A stretch of 64,000 nucleotides of DNA from Hyphomicrobiaceae bacterium (GTDB lineage Bacteria; Pseudomonadota; Alphaproteobacteria; Rhizobiales; Ancalomicrobiaceae). The notes below the pieces were generated by a model, which worked only from the letters and a program-made list of their open reading frames with translations, was not told where the DNA came from and searched no databases. Location: assembly GCA_016793065.1 (NCBI GenBank), contig JAEULV010000034.1, positions 1 through 64,000 of the forward strand, read 5' to 3'. Position numbers and translations under genes: made by a program. Positions 26,863-34,535 of this stretch are shown piece by piece; position 1 is the first letter of the stretch; each line of letters begins with the position of its first letter.

Positions 26863-28008
26863 ATGAGCGACACATCCGTCGACCCGAACCGCGCCTTCGT
26901 CCGCGCCGAGATGCTCACCGCCCGACCGGCGCCGGGACTGACCGTCGGCCCGATCGCCTGGATGCGCGAGAACCTTGCGTCCAGTCCCGGCAATTTCCTG
27001 CTGACGCTGGTCGGTATCCTGATTCTCTACAAGCTGATCCCGCCGGTGATCGAGTTCGCCTTCATCAAGGCGACCTGGACCGGCACCAACGGCGCCGATT
27101 GCCGCATCGCCGGATTCGGCGCGTGCTGGCCCTATGTCGTCGATTATCTCGACGAGTTCGCCTATGGCCGCTACCCGTTCGCCGAGCGCTGGCGGGTCAA
27201 CACCGTCTTCGTGCTGTTCTTCGCGCTGATGGTGCCGTTGATGATCCCGAAGCTGCCGCACAAGGGCTGGAATGCCCTGGCGTTCTTCGGAATCTTCCCG
27301 GTGGTGGCGTTCTTCCTGCTGGTCGGGTCGCCGACGCTCGGCCTGCCGATTGTCGAAACCCGCAACTGGGGCGGACTACTGGTGACGCTGGTGGTGGCGG
27401 TGACGGGCATCGTCGCGTCGCTGCCGATGGGCATCCTGCTGGCGCTCGGGCGGCGCTCGAAGATGCCGATCATCCGGCTTTTGTCGGTCGTCTACATCGA
27501 GGTGTGGCGCGGCGTGCCGCTGATCACCGTGCTGTTCATGGCCAACACCATGCTGCCGCTGTTCGTGCATGAGGGCCAGTCGATCGACAATCTGCTCAGG
27601 GCGTTGATCGGCGTGGCGTTCTTCTCGGCAGCCTACATGGCCGAGGTGGTGCGCGGCGGGTTGCAGGCGATCCCCAAGGGCCAGTACGAGGGCGCCATGG
27701 CGCTCGGTCTCAGCTACTGGAAGATGATGCTGCTGATTATCCTGCCGCAGGCGCTGAAACTGGTCATTCCGGGCATTGTCAACACCTTCATCGGCCTGTT
27801 CAAGGACACGACGCTGGTGGCGATCGTCGGTCTGTTCGACCTTCTGGGCATGATCCAGGCGACCCGCGCCAACCCGGTCTGGGCGGCGCCGACGACGATG
27901 CTGACCGGCTATCTGGTGGCAGCGATCGTCTACTTCACCTTCTGCTACGGCATGAGCCGATACTCGCAATATATGGAACGTCGCCTCGCGACCGGCCATA
28001 AGCGCTGA
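26863..28008 (+). CDS. aapM: General L-amino acid ABC transporter, permease
   Basis: Second permease of the Aap importer, 381 residues. It has the long AapM-type N-terminal region with a Cys-containing periplasmic loop (ADCRIAGFGACWPY), then a core with the EAA loop EGAMALGLSYWKMMLLIILP. The start is 10 bases after the aapQ stop with GAGGG upstream. Together with AapQ it forms the transmembrane channel. Confidence 0.95.
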   Translation: MSDTSVDPNRAFVRAEMLTARPAPGLTVGPIAWMRENLASSPGNFLLTLVGILILYKLIPPVIEFAFIKATWTGTNGADCRIAGFGACWPYVVDYLDEFAYGRYPFAERWRVNTVFVLFFALMVPLMIPKLPHKGWNALAFFGIFPVVAFFLLVGSPTLGLPIVETRNWGGLLVTLVVAVTGIVASLPMGILLALGRRSKMPIIRLLSVVYIEVWRGVPLITVLFMANTMLPLFVHEGQSIDNLLRALIGVAFFSAAYMAEVVRGGLQAIPKGQYEGAMALGLSYWKMMLLIILPQALKLVIPGIVNTFIGLFKDTTLVAIVGLFDLLGMIQATRANPVWAAPTTMLTGYLVAAIVYFTFCYGMSRYSQYMERRLATGHKR

Positions 28009-28025
28009 CATGATCGAGGAAACCG

Positions 28026-28814
28026 ATGTCAATGACCGAAGACACCGTGACTGCCGCCAAGCCCGCGACGATCTCCGCCAACGAGGTCGCCGTGCAGATG
28101 ACCGGCGTCAACAAGTGGTACGGCGACTTTCATGTGCTGAAGGATATCAATCTGAAGGTGATGAAGGGCGAGCGCATCGTCATCTGCGGCCCGTCCGGCT
28201 CCGGCAAGTCGACGATGATCCGCTGCATCAACCGGCTGGAGGAACACCAGCAGGGGTCGATCGTGGTCGACAATGTCGAGCTGACCAACGACCTGAAGCG
28301 GATCGACGAGATCCGCCGCGATGTCGGCATGGTGTTCCAGCACTTCAACCTGTTCCCGCATCTGACGGTGCTGGAAAACTGCACCCTGGCGCCGATCTGG
28401 GTGAAGAAGATGCCGAAGAAGGAGGCCGAGGAGGTGGCGATGCACTTCCTCAAGCGGGTGCGCATTCCCGAGCAGGCGGCGAAGTATCCCGGTCAGCTTT
28501 CGGGCGGACAGCAGCAGCGCGTGGCGATCGCGCGGTCGCTGTGCATGAGCCCTAAGATCATGCTGTTCGACGAGCCGACCTCGGCGCTTGATCCGGAAAT
28601 GGTGAAGGAGGTGCTCGACACCATGGTGTCGCTCGCCAACGAGGGCATGACCATGCTGTGCGTTACCCACGAAATGGGCTTTGCCCGTCAGGTGGCGAAC
28701 CGGGTGATCTTCATGGACGCGGGGCAGATCATCGAGCAGAACGAGCCGCTGGCGTTCTTCTCCAACCCACAGCACGAACGCACCAAGCTGTTCCTCAGCC
28801 AGATCCTGCATTGA
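28026..28814 (+). CDS. aapP: General L-amino acid ABC transporter, ATP-binding protein
   Basis: ATPase of 262 residues, last gene of aapJQMP. Walker A is GPSGSGKST (55-63), the Q-loop lies in [11 protein letters not shown], the signature is LSGGQQQR, Walker B is IMLFDEP, and the H-loop His lies in CVTHEMGFA. The ATG at 28026 lies 17 bases after the aapM stop with GAGGAAA in the gap. Confidence 0.96.
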   Translation: MSMTEDTVTAAKPATISANEVAVQMTGVNKWYGDFHVLKDINLKVMKGERIVICGPSGSGKSTMIRCINRLEEHQQGSIVVDNVELTNDLKRIDEIRRDVGMVFQHFNLFPHLTVLENCTLAPIWVKKMPKKEAEEVAMHFLKRVRIPEQAAKYPGQLSGGQQQRVAIARSLCMSPKIMLFDEPTSALDPEMVKEVLDTMVSLANEGMTMLCVTHEMGFARQVANRVIFMDAGQIIEQNEPLAFFSNPQHERTKLFLSQILH

Positions 28815-29027
28815 TGCCGATCACGCCGGGCGGGTTTCGGTCCAAGGGGATCGAGGTCGCGCCGGCGGTCCGGCGTGATTCCGGGACGGCGGTCACCGCC
28901 GAACTTGCGGCCGGCGCGGTTGCGGCGGACGCAGCGGGAGACCATCGGGAATTTGACGCGAGCGACGGTGTTGACGACGCGAACGTCGCATGGTTCCAGA
29001 TCGGGATATAGATTTCGCGTGTCCCTC

Positions 29028-29055
29028 GAGGCCGGAGCTTCGGCGCTTCGGCCTC
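29028..29055. terminator. Hairpin between convergent aapP and the hydrolase gene
   Basis: GAGGCCG (29028-29034) pairs with CGGCCTC (29049-29055), with TTCG at the loop centre. There is no clear T-run; it may end either transcript. Confidence 0.3.
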
Positions 29056-29060
29056 AAGCG

Positions 29061-30170
29061 TTACTGGCTGTTCTGATTGCTCAGGCCAAGCATGCGCACC
29101 GGCAATGTCAGCACGCCGCCGACGGCGTGAACGAGGTTCGGGCTATCCTCGGTGCGATCGGCGACCATCTGGCCGATGCTGGCGATGGTGTTGGGATCGC
29201 CGAAGGCCTTGCCGTGCTTCTCGAATGCGCCGCTTTCGACGGCGCTGAGATCGTGGGCCTCGATCCCCAACTTCTTGAATTCACTCAGGTCGCCGGTGTT
29301 GCCGACACGGGCCTTGCCGCCGAACAGGAACTGCGACAGCGCCAGCGCCCGGTCGTCGGTGGAGGCGTAGATCACCAGCTTCGACTTCAGCGGGCCGATG
29401 CGGCCGGTCTGGGTCTTGAACACGTCCATGTCGATGTCGGGTGCGGCCATGACCACGGTGCCGATCTTGGGGCGGACGACCTTTTCGTCCTGGATCGACA
29501 TCTGCCGCAGGGTTTCCATGGTCAGCCAGTTGCCCATGGAGTGGGCGAAGATGTCGAGGCCGGAGATCGCCTTGTCCTCGGCGACGGTGGTCATGGTGAA
29601 CTGCTGGGCGTCGCGGCTGTAGGCGACCGAGTCGCGATCGTAGCCATAGTCGCGGATGATGCCTCGCGAGGGCCAACTGAAAAGAACCGGCACGCCCTTG
29701 AAGTCCATGTCGGCGGCGATCTGGGCGAAGCGGAACACGGCGGCATCGAATTTGGTATTGTAGCCGTGGGTGAACACCAGCGCCCGGCGCGGCAAGCCGC
29801 CATAGCGGCTCGGGTCATGCAGCGCCGCCTTGAACTGTTCGAGGGTGATCGGGCGCGAAGCGACCAGGGCGAAATGAATGCGCGGGTCCGGCTCGCCCTC
29901 GGCGATCTCGAGCTTGCCCTTCTCGCGGTCGAGCGGGATGTTGATTTCCAGCTCGGCGAAGGTCAGCGCATCGCCGCGCTCGCCGTTGTAGATGGCGCCC
30001 GGCTCCTCCGGCGTTGCCGGCGCGCGGGTGGTCGCGGCGAGGATGGTGATGGTCTTCATCAACCCGGCGGGATGCTTCATCGGCCTGAGCAGCCCGCCCT
30101 GCGGACCGCTGGCACAGCCGCCGAGGGGAATGCCGATCAGAAGGCAGGCGGCGATAAGGGCAATTCGCAT
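29061..30170 (-). CDS. Alpha/beta hydrolase lipoprotein (DUF900 family)
   Basis: A 369-residue envelope protein. A lipobox LGGC (about residues 16-19) after a short hydrophobic segment predicts a lipoprotein. The domain is the DUF900 alpha/beta hydrolase: VFTHGYNT (oxyanion region), PVLFSWPSRG and the nucleophile elbow FAHSMGNW with Ser, later an AAPDIDMDVF motif. Family members are uncharacterised esterase-like proteins frequent in Hyphomicrobiales. It appears monocistronic; a direct GTTTAC repeat stands upstream. Confidence 0.88.
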   Translation of the reverse strand: MRIALIAACLLIGIPLGGCASGPQGGLLRPMKHPAGLMKTITILAATTRAPATPEEPGAIYNGERGDALTFAELEINIPLDREKGKLEIAEGEPDPRIHFALVASRPITLEQFKAALHDPSRYGGLPRRALVFTHGYNTKFDAAVFRFAQIAADMDFKGVPVLFSWPSRGIIRDYGYDRDSVAYSRDAQQFTMTTVAEDKAISGLDIFAHSMGNWLTMETLRQMSIQDEKVVRPKIGTVVMAAPDIDMDVFKTQTGRIGPLKSKLVIYASTDDRALALSQFLFGGKARVGNTGDLSEFKKLGIEAHDLSAVESGAFEKHGKAFGDPNTIASIGQMVADRTEDSPNLVHAVGGVLTLPVRMLGLSNQNSQ

Positions 30171-30620
30171 TGGTCGACAATCCCGAATTGAGCAATGGGC
30201 GGTATCGCAGGCGCAGTCCTGCGTTTACATCTTGTTTACCTGAAGGCAGGCGCGACGAATAGCCCCTCGCCAGCGTTGACACGGAACTTGGTTGATGGCG
30301 CCCAAAGCCGGCCGCGGAAAATTTTGGAAAAAGATCGAGCCGGCTTGAACCCGGAGGACTGCCGCCGCGACCAATGGTCAAGAACGCCGAGACGCGGCGT
30401 TCGATCCGGGTTTCCAGCAACGCATTCGTTGAGGGAGTTTCAGAACGCCGGTGCGCTTCCGTTCCGCGCCGGAATTCCTCGATCGATTTGATAAGTCGCG
30501 ACCGACGCCCCGGCCGGTGCCCCCCGGTCCCGCCCCCGGTCGCAAGACATGAAAACGGCGCTTCGGTCCATTCAGACCGAGGCGCCGTTTGCGTTCGGGC
30601 TGCGGGCCGGCGGGTTTCGA
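30171..30620. other. Intergenic region with direct repeat and terminator
   Basis: No gene is credible in these 450 bases. GTTTAC occurs twice, 11 bp apart (30223-30228 and 30234-30239), 53-69 bases upstream of the hydrolase start, so it may be an operator. The right end holds the terminator of the hydroxylase gene. Confidence 0.4.
30551..30590 (-). terminator. Rho-independent terminator of the UbiH/COQ6-family gene
   Basis: A 16-bp stem (30553-30568 with 30575-30590, one G-U pair) closes a 6-nt loop and runs into TTTT on the minus strand, 30 bases beyond the gene's stop codon. Confidence 0.8.
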
Positions 30621-31883
30621 TCAGCGCGGAACCGTGCCGCGCATCAGCCTTGGCGTGGCGAAAGTCGGCACCATGCCCTCGCGCATCATCAGCCGGCGCA
30701 GCGGCGGAATCGATTTCGCCGCCCACAGCCCGAAGCCGCGCGCCACCTGGGCCGGCAGATGCTCGGACAGCAGGGCGCGATTGACGGTGTCGACGGTGGC
30801 GGTGCGGCTGTTGATGTCGATGGCGCGGGCGCGGTCATAGGCGGCAAGCATGGCGCCGCCGCCGGGGTCCTCGCCGGCCTTGCCTGCCTTATCGAGCAGG
30901 TCGCCGAGGGTGGCGCCGTCGCGCAGGCCGAGGTTGAGGCCCTGGGCGCCGATCGGCGGAAAGACGTGCGCGGCCTCGCCGACCAGCGCGACGCGGTTGC
31001 GGCCGAAGGTCCTGGCGGTCATCGCCGACAGTGGATAGACCTGCCGGCGGCCCTCGATGGTGAAGCGGCCGAGCAGGGAATGGGCGCGGGTCTCGAGCTC
31101 GCGGGCAAGGGCGGCATCGTCGAGGCCGTTGAGGCGCTCGATGGTGGCCGGCGCCTCGACCAGCACGATCGAGATGCGGTTGCCGGGCAGCGGCACCAGC
31201 ACGAACGGGCCGTTGCGGCCGTGGAACTCGGTAGAAATGTCGTCGTGGGGGGCGGCGCAGGCGAGGTTCATCACCATGGCGGCCTGGGGATAGGTCCACT
31301 GGCGCACGTCGATGCCGGCGGCGTCGCGGCATTTCGACTTGCGGCCGTCGGCGCCGACGATCAGGCGGGCAGTCAGCACCCGGCCGTCGTCGAGGGTCAG
31401 GGTGGTGGCCGCTTCGCCGGTCGAGGCCTGGTCGAGCTTGGCGTCGATCAGCGTCAGGCCGGCGGTGGCGCGGGCGGCGTCGAGCAGGATGGTGTTGAGG
31501 TCGATATTGGCGATGTTGTAGCCGAAGGTCGGCAGGCCGATCTCGGACGACTCGAACGCCACTTCCGGGGCGCGGATCAGCCGGCCGGTGTCGTCGACGA
31601 GCCGCATCACCCGCAGCATCTGACCCTTGGCGGCGACGGCTTCGGCGAGGCCCATGCGTTCCAGCATGGTCATCGAGCCGGCGAGCAAGGCGGTGGTGCG
31701 GGCATCGTCCCATTGGCCGAGGGGGGCGACGAGGGCGGTGGAGAAACCGGCGCGGGCGGCGAGGATCGCGGATGCGAGGCCGCTCGGCCCGCCGCCGACG
31801 ACGGCCACATCGAACCGGGCGGCGACCTGCGGCCGCGGCGACGGCGCGGCGGCGGATTGACCCTGGGCTTCGATGGACGACAT
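30621..31883 (-). CDS. UbiH/UbiF/COQ6-family FAD-dependent hydroxylase
   Basis: A 420-residue flavoprotein monooxygenase of the ubiquinone-ring hydroxylase family. The FAD-binding GxGxxG is VVGGGPSGLASAI (about residues 28-40), the middle DG motif is LIVGADGRKSKCR, and the third FAD motif is LVGEAAHVFPPIGAQGLNLG. Alphaproteobacteria use one or more such proteins (UbiL, UbiH and others) to hydroxylate C1, C5 or C6, and sequence alone does not say which position here. It sits near the SulP gene in the same direction, with a gap of 229 bases. Confidence 0.88.
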   Translation of the reverse strand: MSSIEAQGQSAAAPSPRPQVAARFDVAVVGGGPSGLASAILAARAGFSTALVAPLGQWDDARTTALLAGSMTMLERMGLAEAVAAKGQMLRVMRLVDDTGRLIRAPEVAFESSEIGLPTFGYNIANIDLNTILLDAARATAGLTLIDAKLDQASTGEAATTLTLDDGRVLTARLIVGADGRKSKCRDAAGIDVRQWTYPQAAMVMNLACAAPHDDISTEFHGRNGPFVLVPLPGNRISIVLVEAPATIERLNGLDDAALARELETRAHSLLGRFTIEGRRQVYPLSAMTARTFGRNRVALVGEAAHVFPPIGAQGLNLGLRDGATLGDLLDKAGKAGEDPGGGAMLAAYDRARAIDINSRTATVDTVNRALLSEHLPAQVARGFGLWAAKSIPPLRRLMMREGMVPTFATPRLMRGTVPR

Positions 31884-32112
31884 GGGCGGGCTCTCCTCTG
31901 GGCGGCAGGCGGGTGCTGCGGCGGCGATCCGGCGCGAGGGACGAGCCGGCCGCGCATTGCCGAAGCCGCCGCTGTCGCGCCCGGTGTTGCGCGGATGATG
32001 GCAGGTTTAGCGCGCCGATGCGGCGCGGGCCAGTCGCAAACCCGCTTATTTCAGGTGGGATGAGGGCGCCGCGACCTTGCGGCGCGGCGCGGGCAGGGCG
32101 TCGGCCGCGGCG

Positions 32113-33840
32113 TCAATCCGCCAACTCACCAGTGGCGTCGTTGCGCGACAGTGCCGCTTCGACGCTCGGCGCGGTGAAGACATTGACGTGGGGGCGGTGA
32201 ATGCCGAAGCGCACGAGGCTGCGGCGGACCGGATAAGACATGCCGGCCAGCACGACGCGGGTGTCGCGCTTCTGGGCATCCTCGATGATGCCGCGCAGGG
32301 TGGCGGCGCCGGTCGAATCCATCAGCGGAACGCCGGAGAAATCGAAGATCAGCAGGCGCGGCCGGCCGGTGGTGCGGGCCATGGCGGTGGAGACCTGACT
32401 GGCGGCGCCGAAGAAGAACGGCCCGGAAATGCGATAGACCAGCACGTCGTCGGGGATTGTCGGCTTGGCAAACGGGTGGGCGGTGTCGTCGGGTTGATCG
32501 CGATCGATCAGCGTCGCGTGGCCGGGGGACTGGACCTCGACCGCCTCCGCCATGTGATGCATGAACAGGAACGCCGCCATCACCACGCCGACCTCGATGC
32601 CGAGCATCAGATCGAAGAACACGGTGACGCCGAGGGTGGCGAGCAGCACCAGCCGGTCGCCCCAGCTCGAAAACCGAAGAAACCGGACGATGACGTGCAT
32701 TTCCATCATGTTCCAGGCGACGATCACCAGGATGGCGGCGAGGACCGCCAGCGGCACATAGACCACCCAGGGGGCAAACAGCAGCATCATCAACGCCACG
32801 AACACCGCATGCAGGATGCCGGACATCGGCCCGGTCGAGCCGGAGCGGATGTTGGTGGCGGTGCGGGCGATGGTGCCGGTGACCGGGATGCCGCCGAACA
32901 GCGGCGAGGCCATGTTGGCGAAACCCTGGGCGACCAGTTCGCAGTTTGAGCGGTGGCGGCGGCCGGTCATGCCGTCGGCGACGACGGCGGACAACAGCGA
33001 CTCGATGCCGGCCAGCAGGGCGATGGTGACGGCGGACGGGAACACCGCCTGGATCTTGGCGAGACTGAGGTCGGGCAGGGACGGGGAGGGCAGGGCGCGC
33101 GGGATCGAGCCGAAGCGGGAGCCGACGGTGGTGACATCGAGGTGAAATGCCGCCGCGATCACGGCACCGAGGATGACGGCGAACAGCAGGCCGGGCCAGC
33201 GCGGGCGGACCTTGCGCAGGGTCAGGATGAAGCCGATCGCGGCGAGCGACAGTACCAGGGTCTGGAGGTTGACCGAGGGCGCGGCATGCCACAGCGTCTC
33301 GATCTTCTCGATGAACTCGCCCGGCATCTTGGCGACGGTCAGGCCGAAGATCTCGGCGATCTGCGAGACGAAGATGGTGACGCCGATGCCGGCGGTGAAA
33401 CCGATCGTCACGGGATAGGGGATGTACTTGATATAGGTGCCGAGGCGCAGATAGCCGATGGCGACCAGCATGGCGCCGGCCATGAAGGTGGCGAGCGCCA
33501 GGCCGTCATAGCCGTGCTTGTCGACGATGCCGTAGACGATGACGATGAACGCCGCCGCCGGGCCGCCGATCTGGAAGCGGCTGCCGCCGAGGGCGGAAAT
33601 GATGATGCCGCCGACAATGGCGGTGAACAGGCCGCGCTCCGGGCCGACGCCGGCGGCGATGGAAATGCCCATGGACAGCGGCAGGGCGACGATGGCGACG
33701 GTCAGGCCGGCAATCAGGTCGGCGACGAGGCGCCGCAGGTCATAGCCCTCGCGCAGGGACGTCACCAGCTTGGGCGTGAACAGTTCGGCGAAGCTCGGCT
33801 CGTCCGGGCTGGCGCCACGATGCGCGGTGTGCGATTGCAT
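32113..33840 (-). CDS. SulP family anion transporter with STAS domain
   Basis: A membrane permease of 575 residues. About 12 hydrophobic segments include the SulP signatures DLIAGLTVAIVALPLSMG and GGPAAAFIVIVYGIV. A C-terminal cytoplasmic STAS domain (about 440-565) includes FDFSGVPLMDSTG. Family members carry sulfate, bicarbonate or dicarboxylates, often with sodium or protons; no carbonic anhydrase or sulfur gene adjoins, so the anion is unknown. I start at ATG 33840; the longer upstream frame lacks a membrane-protein pattern. Confidence 0.92.
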   Translation of the reverse strand: MQSHTAHRGASPDEPSFAELFTPKLVTSLREGYDLRRLVADLIAGLTVAIVALPLSMGISIAAGVGPERGLFTAIVGGIIISALGGSRFQIGGPAAAFIVIVYGIVDKHGYDGLALATFMAGAMLVAIGYLRLGTYIKYIPYPVTIGFTAGIGVTIFVSQIAEIFGLTVAKMPGEFIEKIETLWHAAPSVNLQTLVLSLAAIGFILTLRKVRPRWPGLLFAVILGAVIAAAFHLDVTTVGSRFGSIPRALPSPSLPDLSLAKIQAVFPSAVTIALLAGIESLLSAVVADGMTGRRHRSNCELVAQGFANMASPLFGGIPVTGTIARTATNIRSGSTGPMSGILHAVFVALMMLLFAPWVVYVPLAVLAAILVIVAWNMMEMHVIVRFLRFSSWGDRLVLLATLGVTVFFDLMLGIEVGVVMAAFLFMHHMAEAVEVQSPGHATLIDRDQPDDTAHPFAKPTIPDDVLVYRISGPFFFGAASQVSTAMARTTGRPRLLIFDFSGVPLMDSTGAATLRGIIEDAQKRDTRVVLAGMSYPVRRSLVRFGIHRPHVNVFTAPSVEAALSRNDATGELAD

Positions 33841-34535
33841 GGTGACTGCCACTCCCCCCGAGGGATCGTCCCGCGAGAGCCCGCCGGGCCCGTTTACCGG
33901 GTCTTTGCGGGCGGGAGGGCGCCGATTGCGGCGCGGTCCGGGCGAGCCGATCCATGAGTCCGTCAAGCGGCGGGCTCTTGCTGCGGCGAACGCTAGCACG
34001 GCGACGGGATGGGGATGCAAGCGGATAATCCGACTGATTGCGCAAAGAATTCGGCCGGGCGGCGCGGCATGGCGAGCGATATCGGCGCGGCGCCGGCGGC
34101 GGCTGATTCGGGGCAGGGGAACCGGAGCCGGAACGGTTCGAATGGCGAACAGGCGCGCCGGCCGTGTCGAGTTGCATTTTACCGTGTGATTGTAAAAGTT
34201 TAGGCTTGAGTGAGGGCTAAATCCAGGCGTGCCGGCCTTGTTGGGTCGCTTGGCGCCGATATCAGCACATTGTCGATATCGGTGTGGCGAAAGCCGTGGC
34301 GCTTTGCCTCGGGGGGGCGTCTGAGCTACATCGGCAGCCGATGCAGGCGGAAACCCGGCTCTCGCCGCACCAACGCCACAAATAAGCTGGATGTAACCCT
34401 TGGCGGCGCCTTGGCCGTGCGGGTGGCGTTTAGTATCTTGTCACATCGTCTCTCGTTACATGGGCGGGCGTCCGGGTTTCGGGCGTCCATAAGACCGCGA
34501 CCGCTTCGACGGCGCGGGAATGGTGGGAAGCAGGC
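33841..34535. other. SulP-mrcA divergent intergenic region
   Basis: I find no supportable gene in these 695 bases. One clear element is a perfect inverted repeat, CCGATATC-N11-GATATCGG (34256-34282), about 255 bases before mrcA. Otherwise I see only moderately AT-rich stretches (34170-34230) that may hold promoters. Confidence 0.4.

Noticed and set aside
34170-34230. Possible promoter or small RNA in the AT-rich patch upstream of mrcA
   Set aside because: No -35/-10 pair at acceptable spacing and no terminator-like hairpin nearby.
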